Assembly: GCF_029836165.1 (NCBI RefSeq)
Contig: NZ_JAOEBG010000004.1
Location: 248,001 to 312,000 of the forward strand
Direction of reading: 5' to 3'
Origin: Pseudomonas sp. GD04091
GTDB lineage: Bacteria; Pseudomonadota; Gammaproteobacteria; Pseudomonadales; Pseudomonadaceae
Length of the DNA: 64,000 bases
This document shows, piece after piece, positions 34,836 through 42,756 of this stretch. The position numbers were made by a program, and so were the translations under genes. Positions within the stretch are counted from its first letter, which is position 1; each line of letters starts with the position of its first letter. The notes below the pieces were generated by a model, which saw only the letters and a program-made list of their open reading frames with translations, did not search any database and had not been told where the DNA came from.

Positions 34836-35582
34836 TCAGGCGCTGGGCGGCGCGAAGCGGCGGCCGGCGGAGAATCCGCCGTCCACGGCGATCATCTGGC
34901 CACTGACGAACGAGGCTTCGTCCGAGGCCAGGAACAGCGCGACGCTGGCCACTTCCTCCGGCTGCCCGGAGCGGTTGAGCATGTGCTGCGAGGCGAAGAA
35001 GGCATGGAATGCCTGTTGCTCGCGAACCATGCTGGTCATCGGCGTCTCGATCAGGCCCGGGCACAATCCGTTGACGCGGATGTTGGCATGGCCGTAGTCG
35101 ATGGCCATGCTGCGGGTCAGCTGGTTGATGCCGCCCTTGGCGACGTTGTAGGCGACATTGCCGTCGCAGCCTTGCAGGCCGAAGATCGAGCCGATGTTGA
35201 TGATCGAGCCGCCGCGCTGGGCCTGCATCTGCCCCAGCACGTGCTTGCTGGTGAGCATGCTGCCGGTCAGGTTGATGTCCAGGACGCGCTGCCAGTCGGC
35301 GCTGCTGGTACTGGTGACGCTGCCCTGGCTGGCGATGCCGGCGGCGTTGACCAGCACATCGAGGCGGCCGAAGCGCTGGATCACCTCGTGCATCACCTGG
35401 CGCACCTGTTCCTCGTCGCGCACGTCCAGGGTCATGAACAGACCAGGGCAATCCGCCGGTGCCTGGCCGACGTCCAGGCTGACCACCTGGGCGCCCTCGG
35501 CGCTGAAACGGCGCACACAGGCCAGGCCGATACCTGACGCCCCTCCGGTGACCACTGCGACCTTGTCTTGCAAACGAGCCAT
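34836..35582 (-). CDS. short-chain dehydrogenase/reductase of the steroid regulon
   Basis: This 248-aa classical SDR has TGGASGIG at about 12-19, NAAGIAS near 81, and Tyr/Lys in AYNVAKGG. The C-terminus (SDEASFVSGQMIAVDGGFSAG) is typical of the FabG-like and hydroxysteroid dehydrogenase group. Its ATG follows AGAGG, and operator site 9 is 72 to 91 bp upstream. The substrate is not assigned. Confidence 0.7.
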   Translation of the reverse strand: MARLQDKVAVVTGGASGIGLACVRRFSAEGAQVVSLDVGQAPADCPGLFMTLDVRDEEQVRQVMHEVIQRFGRLDVLVNAAGIASQGSVTSTSSADWQRVLDINLTGSMLTSKHVLGQMQAQRGGSIINIGSIFGLQGCDGNVAYNVAKGGINQLTRSMAIDYGHANIRVNGLCPGLIETPMTSMVREQQAFHAFFASQHMLNRSGQPEEVASVALFLASDEASFVSGQMIAVDGGFSAGRRFAPPSA

Positions 35583-35653
35583 AGTCGAACCTCTGTCTTT
35601 TATTGTTGTGGAGCTGTTGCGCTGGCGAGTCTACCTGTTGCGTGGGCCGGCGG

Positions 35654-35673
35654 GATCGTCCGTAAGGACTACG
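35654..35673 (-). promoter_or_regulatory. steroid-regulon operator, site 9 (before the SDR-fadD3 operon)
   Basis: GATCGTCCG-TA-AGGACTACG. The better half faces the gene; a -10-like TAGACT is at 35633-35628 on the minus strand. It lies 5 bp past the kshB stop. Confidence 0.75.
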
Positions 35674-35678
35674 GGCGA

Positions 35679-36755
35679 TCAGCCGGGAAACTTCAGCCGC
35701 ACCCGCGCGCCCTGAGGGCGGCCCTGACAGGCCAGGGTCCAGCCAGCCGCGAGCTCCGCGGTACTGAGCACGTCGTTGCGCGCCAGCCGCGCCTGGCCTT
35801 CCTCTACGGTGCACATGCAGGCGCCGCAGAAACCTTCCTCGCAGGAGAACGGCACCTCAAGCCCGGCCGAGCGGCAGCTCTGCAACAGCGTCGCACCGGG
35901 CGCCGGGGCGATTTCGTGGAGCACGCCATCGAGCTCCACCAGCAGTTGCTCGCAATCACTGTCGCCAGGCGGTTCATGGTTTTCGGTGGCTGCATCCAGC
36001 GGCGAGACGAAACGCTCGACGCGGATCCTGGCGCGTTCCTCGCCCAGTGCCAGCAAGGTGCTTTCCACGGTGTCCATGAAGGGGCCGGGCCCACAGATGA
36101 AGTAGTCCGCGCCTCGCCAGTGGCGTATCAGCTGGCGGACCTGGGCGGCGTCGAGAAAGCCCTGCAGGGTGTCCAGCACATGCATCACCTGCAGCTGCTC
36201 GGGGTGCATCCTGGCGAGCTGGCGCAGCTCGTCGCGGAAGATCACCGACGCTTCATCGCGGTTGGCGTACACCAGCAGCACGGGACGATCGCCGGCGTGC
36301 AGCACGGACTTGAGCAGGGAGAACACCGGCGTGATGCCCGAGCCGCCGCCGAACAGCACCAGCGCTCGACTGGCGTCGGCGGCCTGTTGCCGGTCAAGGC
36401 AGAAATGCCCGGCCGGGGGCAGCACGTCCAGCCAGTCGCCGACCTGCACGTGCTGGTTCATCCAGTTGGACACCAGGCCCCCGGCGACCCGCTTGATGGT
36501 CACCTTGAGCCGGTCCTCGGTCCAGGGCGAACTGGACATGGAGTAGCAGCGGGTCAGGCGCTTGCCATCCAGGGTTACCCGAAAGCCGAGAAACTGCCCG
36601 GGCTTGTAGGCCAATCGCTGTCGATGGGCTTCGGGCACCTCGAACAGCAGCGAACGGGCATCGGCAGTCTCATCGATCACGGCGCATACCTGCAGGCGCA
36701 GGGTATCCGCCGCGAGGGCAGCCTGAACGTGGTCCACGGTAGCCTGAAGGTCCAT
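35679..36755 (-). CDS. kshB: 3-ketosteroid 9-alpha-hydroxylase, reductase component
   Basis: This 358-aa protein, the same length as mycobacterial KshB, combines a flavin domain (RCYSMSSSP near 68-76), an NAD domain (LFGGGSGITPVFSLL near 133-147) and a C-terminal plant-type [2Fe-2S] ferredoxin domain (SCEEGFCGACMCTVEEG, then ACQG). It passes electrons from NADH to KshA. I take the ATG at 36755, just past the upstream SDR stop; a GTG 12 bp upstream is possible. It is the last gene of the hsaB-kstD2-SDR-kshB operon. Confidence 0.85.
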   Translation of the reverse strand: MDLQATVDHVQAALAADTLRLQVCAVIDETADARSLLFEVPEAHRQRLAYKPGQFLGFRVTLDGKRLTRCYSMSSSPWTEDRLKVTIKRVAGGLVSNWMNQHVQVGDWLDVLPPAGHFCLDRQQAADASRALVLFGGGSGITPVFSLLKSVLHAGDRPVLLVYANRDEASVIFRDELRQLARMHPEQLQVMHVLDTLQGFLDAAQVRQLIRHWRGADYFICGPGPFMDTVESTLLALGEERARIRVERFVSPLDAATENHEPPGDSDCEQLLVELDGVLHEIAPAPGATLLQSCRSAGLEVPFSCEEGFCGACMCTVEEGQARLARNDVLSTAELAAGWTLACQGRPQGARVRLKFPG

Positions 36756-36756
36756 C

Positions 36757-37512
36757 TCAGATGCCACTGATCAGTTGCGCGTTGTCCACCCGCAGTTCGG
36801 CGCCATTGACGAAGCGCGACTCGTCGCTGGCCAGGAACAGCACCACGTTGGCGATATCGCGCGGCGCGCACATGCGGTTCATCGGGTCCTGGTCGAGCCG
36901 TTCCTGGGGGATTGGCTGGCCGCCGGCCAGGGCCTGGGTCATGGGGGTGTTGACGCCGTCTGGGTGCACGCTGTTGCAGCGGATGCGATAACCCTGTTCC
37001 TTGCAGTGACGGGCGATGGAGCGGGTCATGGCCGCCACCGCGCCCTTGGACGCTGAGTAGGCGCAGAACATCGGCATGGCCCCCAGGGCCGCCACCGACG
37101 ACATGTTGATGATCGAGCCGCCCGCGTTTTTCTTCATGGCCTCGATGGCGTACTTGCAGCCGAGGAAGTAGCCATCGCCGTTGATCCGCTGCACCCGCTG
37201 CCAGAGTTCCAGGCTGGTGTCCTCGATGCTGCCTGTGGCAAGGATCGCGGCGTTGTTGACCAGCACGTCGAGGCGGCCGAAGTGGTCCAGGGTCGTGGCG
37301 ATGACCTGCCGCCAGTCGCTTTCGCTGGCGATGTCATGGCGCAGGAACAGGGCGTGTTCGCCAATCTCGGCGGCCACCGCACGGCCGGCCTCCTCGTTGA
37401 GGTCGGTGAGCACCACCCGGGCACCTTCGCGGGCCAGCAGCAGGGCGTCTTCGCGGCCGATGCCGCTGGCGGCGCCGGTGACCAGGCAGACCTTGCCTTC
37501 TACACGTTGCAT
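36757..37512 (-). CDS. 3beta/17beta-hydroxysteroid dehydrogenase-like SDR
   Basis: This 251-aa SDR resembles the Comamonas testosteroni 3beta/17beta-HSD in several blocks: TGAASGIG (about 12-19), SVHPDGVNTPM near 181-191, and the FLASDESRFVNGAELRVDN tail. Catalytic Tyr/Lys are in AYSASKGAVAAMTR. It would oxidise the C3 or C17 hydroxyl of steroids such as testosterone. The ATG follows AGGAG and overlaps the end of the upstream flavoprotein gene by 13 bp. Confidence 0.75.
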   Translation of the reverse strand: MQRVEGKVCLVTGAASGIGREDALLLAREGARVVLTDLNEEAGRAVAAEIGEHALFLRHDIASESDWRQVIATTLDHFGRLDVLVNNAAILATGSIEDTSLELWQRVQRINGDGYFLGCKYAIEAMKKNAGGSIINMSSVAALGAMPMFCAYSASKGAVAAMTRSIARHCKEQGYRIRCNSVHPDGVNTPMTQALAGGQPIPQERLDQDPMNRMCAPRDIANVVLFLASDESRFVNGAELRVDNAQLISGI

Positions 37513-39179
37513 GGTTGTTCTCCTGTGGGGACGTGGGGATTGGCGGCGCGCCCAGCCACATGGGCCGCGGCGCGTCGACCGGAAAAGACGCAATCGGCCA
37601 GGGACAGGCCCGAGACATACAGGTTGGAGGCGACGCCTACCGCGCAGCGGCCGGCGGCGTAGAGGCCAGCGATCGGCTGGCCGTGCTCATCGAGTACCGC
37701 GCCACTCTGTTCGTCGACCCGCAGGCCGCCCAGGGTCAGGGTCGGGCAGGGGAACAGGCGGCTGGCGTAGGACAGGTCCAGGCAATACCAGGGGCCTTGG
37801 GACAGGTCGTGGCGCATCGCTGGTGACTTGCCGTGCAGGTCGGCGATTTCGCCACGGGCGGCGCGGTTGTAGCTGTCGACGCTGTGGCGCAAGGCCGCGG
37901 GCGGTAGTTTGCAGCGTGTGGCCAACTGCGCCAGGCTGTCGCCGCGGCGGCAGTTCAGCAACAGGTTGAGCAGCACTGGCAGGCGCTGGAACGACCACAC
38001 CTTGCCTGGTCCGACCTGTCGCAACGCCTCGTTGCGCAAAGTGCGGTCGAGGATCAGCAGGGCGCGGCCGTCCTGTTCCTCGACCATGGCATGGCCCAAG
38101 GTGGCGCCGTACAGCTCTTCATTGCCATAGCGTTGCCCACGGGCGTTGACGATCAGCCCGCGGGCCCAGGCCAGCGGCGGGTTGATGAAGCGCCAGGCGC
38201 TGACCTTGTCCATGCGCCCGAGGTTGCCGCCGACACTGCAACCCAGGGCGATACCGCTGCCGTCGCAGCCGTTGCCGCCCAGCGGCAGGCCATCGAGGTA
38301 GCGCGGGGCGTGCTGACGCAGCATGTCGCGATTGAGCACGAAACCGCCGCTGGCCAGCAACACGGCTCGCCGAGCGCGCACGCGCAACGGCTGGGCGTGG
38401 CGCTGTTCGAGTTGGCGCATGCGTGCACGCAGACGCTCGGACAGCGCCGGCGCGTACAGCTGCACGGCATTGGCCCAGCGCGCCAGGCGGGCATGCTGGC
38501 GCGCCGCGCGACTGTCCGGGGCAAGCTGCCAGGCCTCGACCCCGACCACCTGGGCGTGGCGATCGACGATCAAGCGCCGAACCGCGCACTGGCTACGCAC
38601 CTCGACGCCGAGGCGCCGCACGCTGTCGGCCAGGGCCTTGAACAGACTGGCCCCGGAGAGCCCCTTGCCTTTGCAGCGATGCCCACGCGGCGCGGGGGAT
38701 GCCGCGGCGGCGTAGGCCGGTACGGCCTCGTTGCCGGAGTAGTAGAGGTAGTAGCGGTCGCTGGGGTAGGAGGTCTTGTGCGGTGCAAGGCTGCCTTTGA
38801 ATACCGCGCCCTGGCGCTGCAGCCACTCCAGTTGCTCGAGGCTGGCGTCGCAGAACGCGCGCAGGGTCGCTTCGCTGACCGCTTCACCCACCTCCTGACG
38901 CAGATAGGCGAACATCGCCTGGCGATTGTCCTGGCAGCCGGCCTGCGCCTGCTGAGGCGTTCCGCCCCCCGCATAGACCACGCCACCGCTTAGGGCCGTG
39001 GCGCCGCCACCAGCGAAGCGCTCCAGGACCAACACCTCCAGCCCGTGGCTGGCAGCCTCGATGGCTGCGCAGGCACCGGCACCACCAAAGCCGACCACCA
39101 CCAGGTCGGCCTGCTGCTGCCAGCGCACCTGCTCGGCACTGTCGACGCGCAGCGGCGCCATGTTCGCCTGCCCGCTCAT
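37500..39179 (-). CDS. KstD-related FAD flavoprotein (possible Delta4-dehydrogenase)
   Basis: This 559-aa flavoprotein of the fumarate reductase/KstD superfamily has FAD motif VVVGFGGAGACAAIEA (about 26-41), GGGATALSGGVVYAGG (about 57-72) and a C-terminal GLYAAGRCAVGVASNLYVSG block. It differs clearly from the KstD at 30514 and lacks its GDIGTKGG block. Its length and place fit a 3-ketosteroid Delta4-dehydrogenase (TesI-type), but this is inference. It starts 9 bp after the flavin reductase gene. Confidence 0.6.
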   Translation of the reverse strand: MSGQANMAPLRVDSAEQVRWQQQADLVVVGFGGAGACAAIEAASHGLEVLVLERFAGGGATALSGGVVYAGGGTPQQAQAGCQDNRQAMFAYLRQEVGEAVSEATLRAFCDASLEQLEWLQRQGAVFKGSLAPHKTSYPSDRYYLYYSGNEAVPAYAAAASPAPRGHRCKGKGLSGASLFKALADSVRRLGVEVRSQCAVRRLIVDRHAQVVGVEAWQLAPDSRAARQHARLARWANAVQLYAPALSERLRARMRQLEQRHAQPLRVRARRAVLLASGGFVLNRDMLRQHAPRYLDGLPLGGNGCDGSGIALGCSVGGNLGRMDKVSAWRFINPPLAWARGLIVNARGQRYGNEELYGATLGHAMVEEQDGRALLILDRTLRNEALRQVGPGKVWSFQRLPVLLNLLLNCRRGDSLAQLATRCKLPPAALRHSVDSYNRAARGEIADLHGKSPAMRHDLSQGPWYCLDLSYASRLFPCPTLTLGGLRVDEQSGAVLDEHGQPIAGLYAAGRCAVGVASNLYVSGLSLADCVFSGRRAAAHVAGRAANPHVPTGEQPCNV

Positions 39180-39188
39180 GGCCGCGCC

Positions 39189-39704
39189 TCAGCCGGCACT
39201 GGCCACGGCGGGCGCGGGCAGGGCAGTGGTGGTGTAGTGCCCGTCCAGGTATACCAGCGGGGTGATGGCCGGGGTGTTGCGAATGCGCAGGATACGGCCG
39301 ATGAAGATGGTGTGGGTGCCGTAGGCGAACTGACCGTCCTGACGGCAGAGGATGGATGACTGGGCATCGTCCAGGTAAGGGATGCCCTCGTCGCTGGTCA
39401 GCCACCGCCCCTGGCCGAACCGCGCCTCGCCCTTGATGCTACCGCTGCACAGGTGCGCGAGGTGCTGCTGTTCCACCCCCAGGATGTTGACGCAGAAACT
39501 TGCGCCCGCGGCCAGCGCCGCGTGCGGCGAGGCGCTCTGGTTGACGCAGATCAGCAGCGAGGGCGGCTCGGTGCTCAGCGAGTCGACCGCCGTGGCGGCC
39601 ATGGCGAAACGCTGACTGCCGTCGCTGGTACTGATGATGGTCACGGACTTGGCCAGACGGCGCATGGCCTGGAGCATGTCGGCTTTCAGAGTGTTGTCGT
39701 TCAT
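39189..39704 (-). CDS. hsaB: flavin reductase, HsaB/TesA1-like
   Basis: This 171-aa protein of the flavin-reductase-like (HpaC/HsaB) family has VDSLSTEPPSLLICVNQSAS (about 40-59) and SFCVNILGVEQQ (about 69-80), with the C-terminal GHYTTT strand. It would supply reduced flavin to the ring-A hydroxylase HsaA. No hsaA is present in the window, so the oxygenase must be elsewhere. ATG at 39704 follows GAGG, and operator site 10 lies 61 to 80 bp upstream. It is the first gene of a four-gene operon. Confidence 0.7.
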   Translation of the reverse strand: MNDNTLKADMLQAMRRLAKSVTIISTSDGSQRFAMAATAVDSLSTEPPSLLICVNQSASPHAALAAGASFCVNILGVEQQHLAHLCSGSIKGEARFGQGRWLTSDEGIPYLDDAQSSILCRQDGQFAYGTHTIFIGRILRIRNTPAITPLVYLDGHYTTTALPAPAVASAG

Positions 39705-39764
39705 CGCACGGCCTCGGGTTGCGGGTTCGGTGCGATGGATTCTTGCAGTCGAGGGGAGGGCGGG

Positions 39765-39784
39765 CATCGTCCGACGGGACTAGG
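39765..39784 (-). promoter_or_regulatory. steroid-regulon operator, site 10 (before hsaB)
   Basis: CATCGTCCG-AC-GGGACTAGG. The perfect half faces hsaB; a -10-like AAGAAT is at 39744-39739 on the minus strand. This is the last operator seen and marks the right end of the steroid region. Confidence 0.78.
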
Positions 39785-39821
39785 CATGGCGCGCCGGATG
39801 CCTGGTTGACGGTGCGTGCCG

Positions 39822-39854
39822 CCCGGCCTGAACCGGTGTCTGGTTCAGGCCGGG
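39822..39854 (-). terminator. stem-loop ending the SDR gene upstream
   Basis: CCCGGCCTGAACC pairs perfectly with GGTTCAGGCCGGG (13 bp, 7-nt loop), 12 nt after the stop of the SDR gene at 39867. It insulates that gene from the hsaB promoter. No T tract follows. Confidence 0.65.
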
Positions 39855-39866
39855 GAAGGAGCAAGG

Positions 39867-40697
39867 TCAGGCGGTGAAATCAGTGGAAAGCGACAATTCC
39901 CGCCATTGCGCCAGTTCCTTCGCGACCGCGGCGTTCTTGGCCTCGATGCGCGCGACGGCATCGCTGCCCAGGGCCAGCCGCAGTGGCGGATTCGGGGTGT
40001 TGGCCAATACCAGCAGCGCTTTGGCCAGCTTCGCCGGATCGCCGGGCTGGGCATGGTTGGCGGCCGCGGCGTGGCTACGCATGACGCCGACGGTCTCGGC
40101 ATAGTCCGCCAGCTCCAGGCCTGTTTTGACCAGCGATTGCTCATCGAGAAAATCGGTCCGGAAGAAACCGGGCTCGACCACGGTCACCTTGATCCCCAGG
40201 GGGGCGAGCTCCTGGTGCAACGCTTCGCTGATACCTTCGACGGCGAACTTGGTCGATCCGTAGACCCCCCAGCCCATATAGGCCTGATAGCCGCCGAGCG
40301 AGGAGATGTTGAGCACATGGCCAGCGCGCTGGCGACGCATGTGAGGCAGGACGGCGCGGGTGACGTTGAGCAGGCCGAAGACGTTGGTGGTGAACAGCCG
40401 CTCGGTTTCCTCGGCGCTGGTTTCCTCGACCGCACCCAGCACGCCGAAGCCGGCATTGTTGACCAATACGTCGATACGCCCGAAGCGCTCGATACCGGCG
40501 GCCACCGCCGTGTGGGCAGCCTGTTCATCGGTCACGTCCAGGCGCACCGCCAACAGGTTCGAGTGCTGGCCCAGCCGGGCCACGATGTCTGCCGGGTTGC
40601 GTGCCGTCGCGATGACCGCATCGCCAGCCGCCAGGGCCTGCTGGGCGATCAAGGTACCGAAACCACGGGAAGCGCCAGTGATGAGCCAAGTACGCAT
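39867..40697 (-). CDS. short-chain dehydrogenase/reductase, LysR-linked
   Basis: This 276-aa SDR has TGASRGFG at about 7-14, NNAGFG near 82, and Tyr/Lys in VYGSTKFAVEG. It has the longer C-terminus of the retinol-dehydrogenase-like group. It starts at 40697 with a GGAGGAG ribosome site and is divergent from a LysR regulator. This is the common arrangement of a LysR gene with its target. No steroid operator is present, so it appears unrelated to the regulon. Confidence 0.7.
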   Translation of the reverse strand: MRTWLITGASRGFGTLIAQQALAAGDAVIATARNPADIVARLGQHSNLLAVRLDVTDEQAAHTAVAAGIERFGRIDVLVNNAGFGVLGAVEETSAEETERLFTTNVFGLLNVTRAVLPHMRRQRAGHVLNISSLGGYQAYMGWGVYGSTKFAVEGISEALHQELAPLGIKVTVVEPGFFRTDFLDEQSLVKTGLELADYAETVGVMRSHAAAANHAQPGDPAKLAKALLVLANTPNPPLRLALGSDAVARIEAKNAAVAKELAQWRELSLSTDFTA

Positions 40698-40826
40698 GTG
40701 CAACTCCTCCTGTATCCGACCGCGCACCTTGCGGGGCCTTCTTGATGAGTTGTACGCACTTTAAAATGCCGAGACTCGTGTGATAATCCCATCAATCCTA
40801 TATAGGCTTTTGAGAAAATCTCATAG

Positions 40827-41729
40827 ATGAAGCTCTCCAGCACCGCTGACCTGTCGATGTTTCTGTGTATCGCCCGGCATCTCAATCTGAGCCGTGCCGC
40901 AGTGGAACTGGGGCTGACGCCGTCAGCTCTGAGCCACGCATTGCGTCTTCTTGAAACGCGCCTCGACGTACGCCTGTTCAATCGCACGACGCGAAGCATG
41001 GCGCTGACCGAGGCAGGGGAACGCCTTTACCTGCGACTGCAGCCTGCGTTTCGCGACATCGCCGATGCACTGGAAGACCTGAACCATTTCCGCGACAAGC
41101 CTTCGGGCAATCTGCGGATCACGGCGGGCAGGGCAGCAGCGGAACTCGCGCTGCTGCCGCTGGCCAGCCGCTTCCTGAGTGCCTATGCGGATATACGCCT
41201 GGAAATCGTCAGCGACGATGCGTTGGTGGATATGGTCAAGGAGGGTTTCGATGCCGGCGTGCGGTTGGGTGAGCGACTGCAGGCAGACATGATCTCATTG
41301 CCGATCGGCCCGAATCTGCGGTCGGTGGTGGTCGGTTCGCCCACGTTCTTCGAGCGTCATCCAGCCCCCCAACACCCCGAAGACCTGAAGGGGCTGCCGT
41401 GCATCGGGCACCGCTTCCCGAGTGGGGCGCTTTATCGGTGGGAGTTCGAACGGGGTGGCCTGCCGCTGGAGGTCGAAGTGCAGGGACCCTTGATACTTGG
41501 TGATGTCAGCCTGATGCTGGCGCCGGCCATGCAGGGGCTTGGCCTGGCCTATGTGTTCGAAGACATGGCGAAGGCACACCTGGAGCGCGGCGAGTTGCAG
41601 CAGGTGCTAGGCGACTGGTGTGCCTATTATCCGGGATTGCACCTGTACTATCCGAGCCGAAGGCAGGTGCCCGCAGCATTGAGGGCATTCATAGACTTTG
41701 CGCGTGAATCTCATCGAGCGGTGGTGTGA
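40827..41729 (+). CDS. LysR-family transcriptional regulator
   Basis: This 300-aa protein has a standard LysR layout: N-terminal helix-turn-helix (about 5-62; LSRAAVELGLTPSALSHALRLLETRL) and a substrate-binding domain from about 90. It resembles the AaeR/DhcR type that controls a divergent oxidoreductase. The 129-bp divergent space with the SDR gene holds an AT-rich stretch suited to a promoter. Effector unknown. Confidence 0.8.
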   Translation: MKLSSTADLSMFLCIARHLNLSRAAVELGLTPSALSHALRLLETRLDVRLFNRTTRSMALTEAGERLYLRLQPAFRDIADALEDLNHFRDKPSGNLRITAGRAAAELALLPLASRFLSAYADIRLEIVSDDALVDMVKEGFDAGVRLGERLQADMISLPIGPNLRSVVVGSPTFFERHPAPQHPEDLKGLPCIGHRFPSGALYRWEFERGGLPLEVEVQGPLILGDVSLMLAPAMQGLGLAYVFEDMAKAHLERGELQQVLGDWCAYYPGLHLYYPSRRQVPAALRAFIDFARESHRAVV

Positions 41730-41739
41730 TTGGGTTTTA

Positions 41740-41775
41740 TATAACTCAACTAAACAGTTATTTAGTTTAGTTATA
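41740..41775. terminator. AT-rich bidirectional hairpin
   Basis: TATAACTCAACTAAA (41740-41754) pairs with TTTAGTTTAGTTATA (41761-41775) with one mismatch and a 6-nt loop. It lies between the convergent LysR and unknown genes. AT-rich stems with A/T flanks can terminate transcription in both directions. Confidence 0.6.
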
Positions 41776-41808
41776 ATCAAGGGCAATTAAAAGAAGGGGA
41801 AGACAAGG

Positions 41809-42363
41809 CTATCGACTGCTTCGCCCAACTGCAAGAAGCGCCTGAAATGCAGCTTTAGCAGCTTCTTCAGCCTCTTTGATCTGGTTGAGAGCCGTCATTA
41901 AATGTAGGTCAATCACTTCCTGCGTTTCTTTATCCGCTAGATCTCCAAGCAAACCGACGAATTGCTTCAAACGATTTACTTGGGAAAAGGCGTTTGCCAG
42001 GCTGCTGCTTGTGGCTTCGCTGAAGAAGTCAGCTTTGTCCAAGAACTGTGAAGGAAGGTCGATCGTAATCGCCGGTGCCTTTTCGGCCAGTCGACGCCGA
42101 GCTTCTTTATCCTCACGCAAAGCACCAATCAGCGGATCGCTGCCGGTTGGGAAAAGATCGCTCCTGAATTTGGAAATTTGGACGTGTGCAGCTCCGACTG
42201 GTGTCGTCATAATCTGAGCAAGAAGCCTAGCACTGGCCTTACGTTCAAGACCCCGTTGATGCTTGTCGAAGAGCCAAACGCACAGAGCAATGACTGCGGC
42301 AGCGGCAGTCGCCACAGCGCTGATTGCATCCCAGTCAATTTCCCAGTCTGTACAAAGCCACAT
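41809..42363 (-). CDS. unknown protein with one N-terminal membrane segment
   Basis: This 184-aa product starts at 42363 (GGAG 7 nt upstream). It has a hydrophobic span at about 13-30 (AVATAAAAVIALCVWLF) followed by a basic stretch, then a soluble, largely helical region with a Glu/Ala-rich C-terminal coil (LNQIKEAEEAAKAAFQALL). I do not recognise the family. Its lower GC content sets it apart from the steroid and gal genes. Confidence 0.5.
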   Translation of the reverse strand: MWLCTDWEIDWDAISAVATAAAAVIALCVWLFDKHQRGLERKASARLLAQIMTTPVGAAHVQISKFRSDLFPTGSDPLIGALREDKEARRRLAEKAPAITIDLPSQFLDKADFFSEATSSSLANAFSQVNRLKQFVGLLGDLADKETQEVIDLHLMTALNQIKEAEEAAKAAFQALLAVGRSSR

Positions 42364-42756
42364 TCCATTTCTCCGGCGTAGAGTGAAAGCAACAGCGTTG
42401 CTGAAGGCCGGCATTCAAGCATGCGCAGAAAGCATCGCCAAGCGATGCCTGTGCGAGCTGCAGCAAGGTGATCGAGGCCAGGGCCTGGCTTCAAATCTGG
42501 CCAACCCACGCCCCGGCAGCTCCATACGAAGGTGCGCATAATGTATATTATGTTAAATTAGATACGCTTGGAGACAATCACCCACGTGCCCGTTTCCACC
42601 AACCCCGATCGCTTTTCCACAGAAATCCTTACCCACCCTTAAGTCGCCGTGTCACGCCCTCTGTTACTGGGAAACCAACCGCGAAATCAGTTTCCCCAAA
42701 CCTCCAAGTCTCCGCTCGCTAGCGGGTCGCGTGAGTGGCAATGAATCCATACCCTG
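42364..42756. other. intergenic region without a recognised gene
   Basis: This 393-bp space lies between two minus-strand genes. It contains CATAAT (42537-42542) and ATTATG (42547-42552), a short dyad in AT-rich DNA that could be a promoter or operator. No open frame with a ribosome site, no RNA gene and no repeat was found. Confidence 0.35.

Noticed and set aside
8786..39704. KstR-type TetR repressor sites as the shared steroid operator
   Set aside because: The recurring dyad does not resemble the known KstR/KstR2 palindromes of actinobacteria, and no TetR gene is in the window; a LuxR-type regulator is present instead.
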